Source: Microcaldota archaeon
Lineage (GTDB): Archaea; Micrarchaeota; Micrarchaeia; Micrarchaeales; CABMGC01
Length of the DNA: 64,000 nucleotides
Reading direction: 5' to 3'
NCBI GenBank assembly: GCA_021796225.1
Contig: JAJYOL010000002.1
Coordinates: forward strand, 1 to 64,000
Below are positions 28,841-37,822 of the stretch, in pieces. Numbering within the stretch: the stretch's first letter is position 1; the number at the start of each line of letters is the position of its first letter. The notes beneath the pieces are model-generated. The model was given only the letters and a program-made list of their open reading frames with translations. It was not told the DNA's origin and searched no databases. Both the position numbers and the translations under genes were made by a program.

Positions 28841-29557
28841 ATTCTTATCGCTGGCGGTGATGAGGCCGGGCGAGGCGCGGTGCTTGGACCTCTAGTTGTC
28901 AGTGTGGTAACCATACAGAAAGGCAAGGAAAACAAGCTTTCCAGAATAGGCGTAAGGGATTCCAAGCTTCTCAGCAGAAAGAAGCGCGAATACCTTTACG
29001 ATGAAATAATGTCCATTGCGGATGACGTTGGGGTATACAAGATATCCGAAATGGAAATCAACAAGGCTATGGCCAGCGGCATGTCCCTCAATGAACTCGA
29101 AGCACTTCATTTTGCAAGACTCATAGACGCGTCTAGTGCGAAGCCGCGCAGGATATTTCTGGATTCTCCCGATGTGATATCGGAAAAATTCGGGGTGCGT
29201 GTAGGCATATTCTCAAAGAAACCGCTCAGGATTGCGGGAAAACGAAGTTCCGCTAAAACGGTTTCAAAAGGAAACGAATCGGCGATAAGCGTCGTTGCAG
29301 AACACAAAGCAGATGTGATATATCCTGTCGTTTCGTGTGCAAGCATAATAGCAAAGGTTACGCGCGACAACGCGGTAGACGAAATGAAGGAAAAGCTGGG
29401 CATAGACGTCGGGTCAGGATATCCTTCCGATAAAAAAACCGTTCAGGCGATAAAGACAAGCCTTGGCACGGAAAAGCTTAAGCCGTATATGCGTGACAGA
29501 TGGAAGACCATGCGCAACATAAGGCAGCTTAGAATGGGGGACTTCCTTGACGGTTGA
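28841..29557 (+). CDS. rnhB: Ribonuclease HII; start placed at a non-canonical ATT codon
   Basis: Frame upstream of the ORF-track GTG (28880) reads ILIAGGDEAGRGAVLGPLVVS, restoring the DEAGRG active-site motif; CASIIAKVTRD and GSGYPSDKKT downstream. Confidence 0.85.
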   Translation: MLIAGGDEAGRGAVLGPLVVSVVTIQKGKENKLSRIGVRDSKLLSRKKREYLYDEIMSIADDVGVYKISEMEINKAMASGMSLNELEALHFARLIDASSAKPRRIFLDSPDVISEKFGVRVGIFSKKPLRIAGKRSSAKTVSKGNESAISVVAEHKADVIYPVVSCASIIAKVTRDNAVDEMKEKLGIDVGSGYPSDKKTVQAIKTSLGTEKLKPYMRDRWKTMRNIRQLRMGDFLDG

Positions 29558-30731
29558 TCCTGATTCCATAAGCTACGAGCTCGGATGCCTCTCAAAACTC
29601 ATATCCTTCAATACGGTAAACGGAAATGACGAAGCGCACGTTTCCGCTGCAGATTTCCTGAAGAAACGACTTGAGGAATTGGGATGCATAGTGGAAATGG
29701 TAGATCCGTACCGTGACGGAAAAACAGATACGCCAAAACCAAATGTCATCGGCTATATGGATTTCGGAAAAAGCGAAACGGTTTCGATAAACTGCCATTA
29801 TGACATTGTACCTCCCGGAGACGGATGGGACACAAATCCTTTCAGCATGGAAATCAAAGAAGAAAAAGCCTACGGCAGGGGAGCAAACGACGATAAGGGC
29901 GGGATAGCGATAACCTTAGGGGTATTGAAAAAACTCAAGGAGAGCGGAACGTCGAAATACAACATACAGGTCATCTTCCCCTGTGATGAAGAAGTGGGGG
30001 GGATGCTTGGGACAGGCTACGTTCTTGAAAAAATCGGCACGGATAATTTGTCGATGGCAATAGTGCTCGACTCCAGGAAGAGGGCGATACTCGGCAGCAG
30101 CGGAACGGTCCGCGGCACCATAACGGTGCATGGAATACAGGCGCATTCAGGACAGGAATGGGCTGGAAAGAACGCGATAACGGAAGGCATTGCGCTCCTT
30201 GGTGAAATGAATATATACAAGAAAATACGGAAAAATCACACTTCGGCGCTGGATTTGCCGGAGCCTACGCTTCCGGAAGGAACAAAGTGCTTTGGAAGAT
30301 TTAATATCACCGTGGTGAATTCCGGTTCCGCATACAATACGATACCGGGAAAACTTGAGGCAAAATTTGACATGCGCCTCATACCCGAAGAAACCGTGGA
30401 CGATGCGGTACATGAGCTCGAAGAATTCTTCGAATCCGCCATAAAGATAACGGGAGTCAGCGGTGAACTCAGAATAGATTCTTCCGCTCCTGGATACGCA
30501 GTCGACCAGGATAATGCTTATATCAGAAAATTCATGAAAACTGCAGGCTTCGAAAAAGCTTACGCTACTTCGGGAAGCAACGATGGCAGATATTACCACG
30601 AACGCGGAGTGCCGACTATGGTAACGGGCATGCAAATTGCACGGACGCATCACAAACCGAATGAGAATATCTCATTTGATGAAATAGTCGAGACGGAGCG
30701 CATGCTAACCCTATTCCTTTCGGAAGCATGA
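29547..30731 (+). CDS. M20 family metallopeptidase (ArgE/DapE-like)
   Basis: VSINCHYDIVPPGDGW, YGRGANDDKGGIA, CDEEVGG, SGSNDGRYYHERGVPT. Confidence 0.88.
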   Translation: MTVDPDSISYELGCLSKLISFNTVNGNDEAHVSAADFLKKRLEELGCIVEMVDPYRDGKTDTPKPNVIGYMDFGKSETVSINCHYDIVPPGDGWDTNPFSMEIKEEKAYGRGANDDKGGIAITLGVLKKLKESGTSKYNIQVIFPCDEEVGGMLGTGYVLEKIGTDNLSMAIVLDSRKRAILGSSGTVRGTITVHGIQAHSGQEWAGKNAITEGIALLGEMNIYKKIRKNHTSALDLPEPTLPEGTKCFGRFNITVVNSGSAYNTIPGKLEAKFDMRLIPEETVDDAVHELEEFFESAIKITGVSGELRIDSSAPGYAVDQDNAYIRKFMKTAGFEKAYATSGSNDGRYYHERGVPTMVTGMQIARTHHKPNENISFDEIVETERMLTLFLSEA

Positions 30732-30732
30732 A

Positions 30733-32115
30733 TCACCTTCTTAGCTCGAGAAGCGATGTGCGCAGTGTAGCAAGCTGGTCGTCAAGTCTTTCTTCCAAAA
30801 CCATTTTTGCATCTATTGCGGCGAATTCGGCAGCTTCTATCAGGCCACTTCCCTTGAGATACTCACGGACTATATCTGATTCTGGTCCTTCTTCCACCCC
30901 GGATCTCCCCAATATGCTTTGCGGCTTTAATCCGTCGGATCTGGATCGTTCGTGCAGTTGTGCCATGTAGGGCTCCATTTGCTCTTCCCATTTGGATATC
31001 TCAACGGGCAGACGGCGTTCGTTTTCGATCCCTAGAAATGCGAATATCACGGGATGCTGTCCGGGCATTCTCTGCATGCGCTCTCCTTCCTTTACCACAG
31101 AATATTTTGCATAGGTGCTTACAGGTTCATGCCCGACGATCATCGGGATCAAATCGTAGTATATCCTGTAGCGGGTGCCTTCGCGCAAATATGAGATATA
31201 GTCGCGGTCTATCTCCTCTTCGACAAGCCACTCCTTTATCCTTGACGTTCCCGTGTGCATAGGATCCAGAATGTCGTCTACCACTTCCTCTATTCTTTCG
31301 CGAGTTACCCTGTCGTTTTTTCCATCCGGATTCAGCAGATATACGCCGAGCGCCCGCAGGCCTGCCACGTTGGGTTTCACCACTATGCCTTTTCCGGGAG
31401 GGGCACGTTCCGCGAAATCCATTACCTGTTCAATCATGATATCCCTTCCCGTTTCGGTAAGCACGGTGAAGTTGTGCAGCTTTCGCCCCACCGAATCCAA
31501 ATCGGAATAAAAATCGGATTTTCTGAGCAATCCGGGAACGTTTGCGGGATGCGGCATCCAATTTCCCGTAGGCCAGTTTATGAACACGCTGGAAAACATT
31601 TCCATGTATTCAGGATTCTTCATTAGCCTGGCAAGTACCCTAAAATCCTTGTTTATCTGATCTTCCGTCTGTGATACCTCCGTGTCGGTATAGTTAAACA
31701 GCATGGTGCGCCTGTTGTCGGGGCCGCGCAGAACCGTTCCGTTTTGTACGTTTATCGAATCCAATGCATACTTGAACGAGGAAGTCAGCCCTAGAGGCTT
31801 CGCTACGCTGTCAACCATGAAGCGAAACATCGCTTCGTATGTCCAGCCGTAATTGGTGCGAGTCCATCCCCTTTTTCCCGCAAAGTGGATGTTTTCTATC
31901 TGCGGACCTGCTTCATTCACTATGTCGCGCAGACGATCCTGAAAAGCCCTCAGGTACACGCCGTTGCTATTCACGGTATGAATCAACGGACCGTCGGGCC
32001 TGCGGTTAGGATCCACAAGCATTACCCTATTGGTCGCTCTTTCCACTACTCCGTCGAATGTCGCCTGAAACAGCGTTCTCTTGTTTGGCATCTTGTCTCG
32101 AATTTTTGTCTCCAT
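30733..32115 (-). CDS. Uncharacterised protein, possibly ATP-grasp-like
   Basis: GKGIVVKPNVAGLRALGV and IKEWLVEEEIDRDYI..RYRIYYDLIPMIVG look like ATP-grasp core strands; family not recognised. Confidence 0.5.
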   Translation of the reverse strand: METKIRDKMPNKRTLFQATFDGVVERATNRVMLVDPNRRPDGPLIHTVNSNGVYLRAFQDRLRDIVNEAGPQIENIHFAGKRGWTRTNYGWTYEAMFRFMVDSVAKPLGLTSSFKYALDSINVQNGTVLRGPDNRRTMLFNYTDTEVSQTEDQINKDFRVLARLMKNPEYMEMFSSVFINWPTGNWMPHPANVPGLLRKSDFYSDLDSVGRKLHNFTVLTETGRDIMIEQVMDFAERAPPGKGIVVKPNVAGLRALGVYLLNPDGKNDRVTRERIEEVVDDILDPMHTGTSRIKEWLVEEEIDRDYISYLREGTRYRIYYDLIPMIVGHEPVSTYAKYSVVKEGERMQRMPGQHPVIFAFLGIENERRLPVEISKWEEQMEPYMAQLHERSRSDGLKPQSILGRSGVEEGPESDIVREYLKGSGLIEAAEFAAIDAKMVLEERLDDQLATLRTSLLELRR

Positions 32116-32512
32116 TTGTATCACGTATAGCATAAGCTGGATGTTGTACAACGGCCTTGCGGCCCGGAATCTAAGGATTCGTTACTATAAGATGCACACA
32201 AAACCCCTCTTTTTCCCACAAGGCTCTGTGTGCTTAAACTCCTGTTGACTGTGAATTTCCTGAATTGGTATTACAGATAATGGAATATGCCTGCTTGGCG
32301 CTTCCGCTGGCGGTGCGCATTTCCTGCACAAAGCCTGCAAAACTGCCATGCTGCATATTACCACAAACCATTCAGTAAGATAATGCTTTGACTCGGCTTG
32401 CATATTTAAGCATTTTCTGCAAAAAAACGGCGTTCCTCGTGAACCTATGGAAACTTATAAAAAGGGTTTCAAACGGTGCTTACATTTCCTTACAAATAGG
32501 CCCGTCGAACCG

Positions 32513-32523
32513 TTTAAATATAT
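32513..32523 (+). promoter_or_regulatory. TATA box-like element upstream of the RNR gene
   Basis: tttaaatatat; predicted start about 25 nt downstream, near 32545. Confidence 0.5.
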
Positions 32524-32550
32524 TTGTTGCCATATTCCTTAGCGCCTTAC

Positions 32551-32566
32551 ACACTATAAATTGTGT
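32551..32566. promoter_or_regulatory. NrdR box-like operator 1
   Basis: ACACTATAAATTGTGT, 15/16 match to the consensus aCaCwAtATaTwGtgt as I recall it. Confidence 0.7.
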
Positions 32567-32582
32567 CACTTGTTAACCCTTG

Positions 32583-32598
32583 ACACAATATGTTGTAT
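32583..32598. promoter_or_regulatory. NrdR box-like operator 2
   Basis: ACACAATATGTTGTAT, 14/16 match; 32 bp start-to-start from box 1 (16-bp gap). Confidence 0.65.
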
Positions 32599-32619
32599 TA
32601 TGGCGCGGTGGGTGTTCCT

Positions 32620-35034
32620 ATGGATCCTGAAAAAAAAATTGACGCTTTTGAGAAGACTGAACAGGCAGCAGAGCAGACTGGACGCATTGTGAAGAGCATC
32701 GAGTTGCCAAAAGAAACGCTGGATTATTTCAACGGTGACGAAATACGCGCACGCGTATTTTACGAAAAATACGCATTGAAGGACGAAGCGGGAAATGCCA
32801 TCGAAAAATTGCCTTCGGAGATGTGGGCCAGAGTGGCAAGGGAGATTGCAAGCGTTGAATCCCCGGAAAAACAGCAGGAATGGGTGGAAAAATTTAAGTG
32901 GCTTCTCGCGGATTTCAGATTCCTCCCGGGAGGCAGAATCATGTTCGGCGCGGGACAGAAGAGAAAAGCCACCCTGCTTAACTGTTACGTAATCCCCATA
33001 AGAGAAGATTCCATTGAAGCAATATTCGACTGGTGCAAAGAAGCCGCAAGAACATACAGCTTCGGAGGGGGAGTGGGCACGGACATATCGGTGCTGAGAC
33101 CGAAGGGCGCACCCGTAAACAATTCCGCAATACATTCTACGGGTTCCACTTCATTCATGAACATATTCAGCGAAACGACGCATACTATAGGGCAGTCGGG
33201 CAGGAGGGGTGCATTGATGATAACTATAAGCGTCGACCACCCGGACATAATAGATTTCATAAACATAAAGAAGGACCTGCGTTCCGTGAGGTATGCAAAC
33301 ATAAGCGTAAGGATAACCGATGAATTTATGCGCGCCGTGGAAGCGGATACGGATTTCACGCTCAGATATGAAAATCCTAAGACGGGCAGGATAGAGCGCG
33401 TTGTCAAGGCAAAAGAGATATGGGACAAGCTTGTAGGATCCGCAAGGGACTGGGCAGAACCGGGAATCATTTTCTGGGACCAGATGAAAAGGTATTCGCC
33501 GAGCGAGTACAACGGTATGGAAATCGTTGGCACGAATCCATGCTCTGAACAGCCATTGCAGAAATATGGAGCATGCGACCTTGGAAATATCAACCTTTCG
33601 AATTTCGTCGAAGGGGCATTTACCGAAAAAGCGGCTCTGGACTGGAACGCACTGGAAAAGACGGCAAGATATGCGGTCAGATTCCTTGACGACGTGCTTG
33701 ATTACAACGACCAGAAGCATCCTCTTCCGGAACAGACGGAAGCCGCAAGAATGAGCAGGAGGATAGGGTTGGGTGTTACAGGCCTTGCCGACATGTTCAT
33801 CAAATTGAAAATCAAGTATGACAGCGACAGGGCGCTGGAATTCGTCGACGAGATGTACAACAGGATAGAACACATAGCATACGACGAAAGCGTGGAGATA
33901 GCGAAGGAAAAAGGCTCGTTCAAGATGTTTGACAAGGAGAAGCACCTTTCGATGCTTTTCGTGAAGACGCTTGCTCAGGAAATGCAGCAGAAGATAGCCG
34001 CATACGGACTGAGGAATGTGGCAATACTGACGGTTCCGCCTGTCGGAAGCGGATCGGTGCTTGCGGGAACGTCAAGCGGAATAGAACCGGTATTCGCCTT
34101 CAGCTACACGAGAAGGTCGGAGTCGCTGAGCAAGGAATTTTTCAAGGTGTATCATCCTCTCGTGCTTGAATACATGAAGATGACGGACTTGAAGGATGAT
34201 GTCGGCCTGCCGGACTTCTTCGTTCCGGCGCACAAGATAAAGCCCGATTTCAGGGTAAAGATGCAGGGAACGATACAGCGCCATGTTGACAGTGCGATAT
34301 CGAGCACGGTAAACCTTGCGGAGAGCACGACTGCAGAACAGGTCGGAGAAATATTCATGCAGGCATGGAAAGCAGGATGCAAAGGCATAACGGTTTACAG
34401 GGAAGGTTCGCGTGAAGGAGTATTGATAACGGATGAAGAAAGGGCAAAGACTGAAAAGAAAGAAGAAGAAAAGGCCGTGCAGACTCAGCAGGCAGTCATT
34501 GAAGCCTGGAAGAGACCGCGCCTCATGACAGGCCAGACGATAAAATTGACCATGCCGCAGGGTGCATTGTACGTTACCGCAGATATCGACGAAAATTCAC
34601 AGGTGCGTGAAGTATTCATAAACCTCGGAAAAACAGGGAGCGATGAGAAGAGCTATTGCGAAGCGATCGGAAGACTCATAAGCAAGTACCTGCAGCTTGG
34701 AGGAGATGTCAAGGAAGTGGTTGAAAGCCTGAAAGGAATAAAATCGAACTCGTCGATTTCCTGGGATCAGGGACTTAAGCTTTACAGCATTCCCGATTCA
34801 ATAGCAAAGGCACTCGAAATACTTTCCGGAACAGCACAGTATGGACCGCAGAATCAAACGCTTACGGGAACGAGAACGTCGATTGCGACTGGCAAGCAGA
34901 TGGCGATAGACAGTCCGGTTTCCGCAATAGGCGGGGATAAGGTTGAAATCTGTGTCTCATGCGGAGAAAAAGGAGTCGTGCATGAAAACGGATGTTATGT
35001 GTGCAAGTTCTGCGGATACACGAAATGCGATTGA
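32620..35034 (+). CDS. nrdJ: Class II (adenosylcobalamin-dependent) ribonucleoside-diphosphate reductase
   Basis: LNCYVIPI, GGGVGTDISVLRP, GTNPCSEQPL..GACDLGNINLS, CKGITVYREGSR, C-terminal CxxCG zinc ribbon; start set at MDPEKKID. Confidence 0.93.
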   Translation: MDPEKKIDAFEKTEQAAEQTGRIVKSIELPKETLDYFNGDEIRARVFYEKYALKDEAGNAIEKLPSEMWARVAREIASVESPEKQQEWVEKFKWLLADFRFLPGGRIMFGAGQKRKATLLNCYVIPIREDSIEAIFDWCKEAARTYSFGGGVGTDISVLRPKGAPVNNSAIHSTGSTSFMNIFSETTHTIGQSGRRGALMITISVDHPDIIDFINIKKDLRSVRYANISVRITDEFMRAVEADTDFTLRYENPKTGRIERVVKAKEIWDKLVGSARDWAEPGIIFWDQMKRYSPSEYNGMEIVGTNPCSEQPLQKYGACDLGNINLSNFVEGAFTEKAALDWNALEKTARYAVRFLDDVLDYNDQKHPLPEQTEAARMSRRIGLGVTGLADMFIKLKIKYDSDRALEFVDEMYNRIEHIAYDESVEIAKEKGSFKMFDKEKHLSMLFVKTLAQEMQQKIAAYGLRNVAILTVPPVGSGSVLAGTSSGIEPVFAFSYTRRSESLSKEFFKVYHPLVLEYMKMTDLKDDVGLPDFFVPAHKIKPDFRVKMQGTIQRHVDSAISSTVNLAESTTAEQVGEIFMQAWKAGCKGITVYREGSREGVLITDEERAKTEKKEEEKAVQTQQAVIEAWKRPRLMTGQTIKLTMPQGALYVTADIDENSQVREVFINLGKTGSDEKSYCEAIGRLISKYLQLGGDVKEVVESLKGIKSNSSISWDQGLKLYSIPDSIAKALEILSGTAQYGPQNQTLTGTRTSIATGKQMAIDSPVSAIGGDKVEICVSCGEKGVVHENGCYVCKFCGYTKCD

Positions 35035-35066
35035 ACTTCATGCTTACAACACGATAGTGGTAGCAA

Positions 35067-35540
35067 ATGAAATGCCCATATTGCAGATCCAAGAATACGG
35101 AAGTAGTAGATTCCAGGGATACTGTAGACGGGGAAGGGATTCGCAGACGCAGGAGATGCATGTCGTGCAAAAAACGCTTCACAACCTACGAACGTGCGGG
35201 ACTTGAAGAGATAACCGTGATAAAGAGGGATGGAACCAGGCAGGCGTTTGACAGGTCCAAAATCCTTAACGGGATCATGAACGCCTGTGAGAAACGGCCG
35301 ATAAGCAGGGAGAGGATGGATGCGCTTGTCGACCGCGTGGAGAGCAAGATACGGATGAGCGGTGCACGTGAGATAGAAAGCAAAAAGATAGGAAACATCG
35401 TCATCAAGGAACTTTTCAAGCTCGATTCTGTGGCATACATAAGGTTTGCAAGCGTTTACAACAGCTTCGAATCCCCTGAAGAATTCAAGAATACCGTTCT
35501 TCTTTTCAAAAACAGGGCGAGCGAAAAAAACAGAAAATAA
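35067..35540 (+). CDS. nrdR: Transcriptional repressor NrdR (zinc ribbon plus ATP cone)
   Basis: MKCPYCRSKNTEVVDSRDTVDGEGIRRRRRCMSCKKRFTTYE..VIKRDGTRQAFDRSKI..VAYIRFASVYNSFESPEEF. Confidence 0.95.
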   Translation: MKCPYCRSKNTEVVDSRDTVDGEGIRRRRRCMSCKKRFTTYERAGLEEITVIKRDGTRQAFDRSKILNGIMNACEKRPISRERMDALVDRVESKIRMSGAREIESKKIGNIVIKELFKLDSVAYIRFASVYNSFESPEEFKNTVLLFKNRASEKNRK

Positions 35541-35542
35541 GG

Positions 35543-36025
35543 CTACGATATTTTCGCCGTAATGGTTCCGTATATCGTGTGGGGAAATCCGGTAAATTGA
35601 TTCGTATAATTTAGAACGATATATCCAGTATAGGTCGTTCCTGCTGATTTTGCAAACAATACCCCTTTGCTGTAGCAAGGCACGGAGAACGTATAATTCC
35701 CGCCTATCAATACCGGTATCTGGTTCGATGGGGGATTGTATGGATGCTGCATGTAATTCAGATACGTTGTGGTAACGTTGTCATTGCATCCGAATGCGGT
35801 TATGTTTATAGGAGTCTGCGTTGCCTGCTGTATTGTCACGGTAAGAATGCCGTTAGTCGCAAGCGCGATGTTAGTACAACTGAATCCTGATTCCAAAAGG
35901 CAACTTGATTCGCCTGCCGGTGCGGCTATGATCAGATAATAAAGTGCGGATGCCGCTGCAAGAATTATGAGAAGCGCCCATCCGTAAGTCGTGAGATATT
36001 CCAACGCGCTTTGCAGTCTTACCAT
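35543..36025 (-). CDS. Pilin-like (class III signal-like) surface protein, no LamG domain
   Basis: LQSALEYLTTYGWALLIILAAASALYYLI. Confidence 0.65.
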   Translation of the reverse strand: MVRLQSALEYLTTYGWALLIILAAASALYYLIIAAPAGESSCLLESGFSCTNIALATNGILTVTIQQATQTPINITAFGCNDNVTTTYLNYMQHPYNPPSNQIPVLIGGNYTFSVPCYSKGVLFAKSAGTTYTGYIVLNYTNQFTGFPHTIYGTITAKIS

Positions 36026-36057
36026 GTTATTGCCTTGACGTTTATGTATTATATGAA

Positions 36058-36915
36058 TTATGGTGCCGTGTACCCGTTTTGCCACGATCCCGTGAATGTC
36101 ACGTTTTCCGGAAGTCCGTCGTTTTTGTTTCCGCTGTAGTCGTTTGCATTTCCATTGAGCGGATACCATGCGATGATATGCTGCAGATCTACCGGTACTC
36201 CGCCTATCCCTTCGGTATAAAGATATTTGATATCGTCAGCATCAAGTGAAGTATTATAGATTTGCACATTGGCTATCGAGCCGTTAAACAGCGTCGATCC
36301 GTAATATCCGCCTATCATGAAAATAGTATTTGCACCGAATGTCATCGTGCCCGAGATATTCTCCACGCTGTTTATGTATAATGCTATATTTCCGTTATCG
36401 TATGTACCTACGAGATTGTACCACTGATTATTCTGTAGTGGATGGGCGCTTGCATCGACACGGCCGCAGCAACTTCCTCCGAAATATGCAACATTTGCAC
36501 CGTTGCAACTAAGTCCCAATGCACCTATTCCAGAAATTGCTCCGCAATATCCTCCTGACCCGGCAATTACCGAAGAACCGGTCGCTGAATTGACCTTAAC
36601 CCATGCGGATATGGTAAATTGAGTTAGTGATGAATTAAGCAGAACAGAAGTGGTATTTACATAGCTGCTATGCCCGTTAAACTCTGCAGTATATTTGGGG
36701 ATTTCATTTCCACAATCCCCTACAAGATTGATGAAATCGACAGTGCCGGGACCGTTTGGACGAAAGACGTTGCATGCGCCGGGTTCCGCTTTCGGAGCAA
36801 GAGATGCAGGGTTGAATATCCCGAGAGAATACATGACTCCGAGCACTATGCCTATTACAAGCACGGCCCAGCCGTAAGTCATAAGGTATTCCATTGCGGA
36901 CTGCGCTTTTTTCAT
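36058..36915 (-). CDS. Pilin-like N-terminus plus LamG-like surface protein
   Basis: QSAMEYLMTYGWAVLVIGIVLGVMYSLG; WYNLVGTYDNGNIALYINS; conserved C-terminus. Confidence 0.75.
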   Translation of the reverse strand: MKKAQSAMEYLMTYGWAVLVIGIVLGVMYSLGIFNPASLAPKAEPGACNVFRPNGPGTVDFINLVGDCGNEIPKYTAEFNGHSSYVNTTSVLLNSSLTQFTISAWVKVNSATGSSVIAGSGGYCGAISGIGALGLSCNGANVAYFGGSCCGRVDASAHPLQNNQWYNLVGTYDNGNIALYINSVENISGTMTFGANTIFMIGGYYGSTLFNGSIANVQIYNTSLDADDIKYLYTEGIGGVPVDLQHIIAWYPLNGNANDYSGNKNDGLPENVTFTGSWQNGYTAP

Positions 36916-36930
36916 ATTAAACCATCGAAT

Positions 36931-37818
36931 CTATGGCGGGGTGTATCCGCTTTGCCATGTTCCTGTAAATAATATATTCACTGGCACACCGTTATTATTG
37001 TTTCCGCTGTAGTCGTTCGCATTTCCGTTGAGCGGCCACCAGCCCACAAGATGCTGCAAATCTACTGGAGCACCTCCTATCCCTTCAGTATACAGTGTTT
37101 CGATGTCATTGTTCGAAATAGATGTGTTGTATATCTGTATGTTCGAAATTGAACCGTTCAGCGGATCCGCTCCGCCTATTCCGCTCAGACCCGCTACCCC
37201 GAAACGCATTCCAGATATGTCCATCAGTGAAGTGTTACTGCCACCAGAACCTATGTATTTTCCGTCAAAGAATATTGAAAATTTAGATGTCGCACTGATA
37301 TTTCTTGTAACTACGATATGCTCCCATGTGCCAATAGTTATTGCGTTTGGAGGGGAATATGTAGCTGAAGAAAACGCAGTCGTGAAGCGTATAACAGGAT
37401 TTGAAGTGTAAGAAACTATTTCAAAATCGAAGTCGTTTGTTTCTACGATAGTATACCAATTGGTCAAATCTGCACCAGGTGCAGTTACTATAACCCATGC
37501 AGATATGGTAAAATTGCTTTTGGGCATCAGTGAAACCGAATTAAAAGAGATATACTGTGTCGCTTTTCTGGAAAAAACAGGAACGAATTCCGGCAACTCA
37601 TTGCTGCACGTCCCTTCCAAATTAATGTCATAACTCGTTCCAGGTCCGTTCGGTCTGAATACTTGGCATGAACCAGGGGTCGCCTTTGGCGCGAAATTTG
37701 AAGGACTGAATATTCCGAGAAAATAAAGAACACCGAGGACAACCGCAATGACGAGTATGGCCCAACCATACGTCATAAGGTATTCCATTGCGGACTGCAG
37801 TTTCGATTTCATAGTCAT
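36931..37818 (-). CDS. Pilin-like N-terminus plus LamG-like surface protein
   Basis: KLQSAMEYLMTYGWAILVIAVVLGVLYFLG; WEHIVVTRNISATSKFSIFFDGKYIG; conserved C-terminus. Confidence 0.75.
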   Translation of the reverse strand: MTMKSKLQSAMEYLMTYGWAILVIAVVLGVLYFLGIFSPSNFAPKATPGSCQVFRPNGPGTSYDINLEGTCSNELPEFVPVFSRKATQYISFNSVSLMPKSNFTISAWVIVTAPGADLTNWYTIVETNDFDFEIVSYTSNPVIRFTTAFSSATYSPPNAITIGTWEHIVVTRNISATSKFSIFFDGKYIGSGGSNTSLMDISGMRFGVAGLSGIGGADPLNGSISNIQIYNTSISNNDIETLYTEGIGGAPVDLQHLVGWWPLNGNANDYSGNNNNGVPVNILFTGTWQSGYTPP

Positions 37819-37822
37819 CCCG

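Noticed and set aside
32160-32590. Cobalamin riboswitch upstream of the B12-dependent RNR
   Set aside because: I could not identify a B12-box-like core; would need an Rfam covariance scan
32590-32619. Upstream ATG start for the RNR (MLYYGAVGVP...)
   Set aside because: The ATG lies inside NrdR box 2; the downstream ATG at 32620 fits better, though this is not proven
34995-35678. 227-aa minus-strand ORF
   Set aside because: Antisense to the unambiguous nrdR gene
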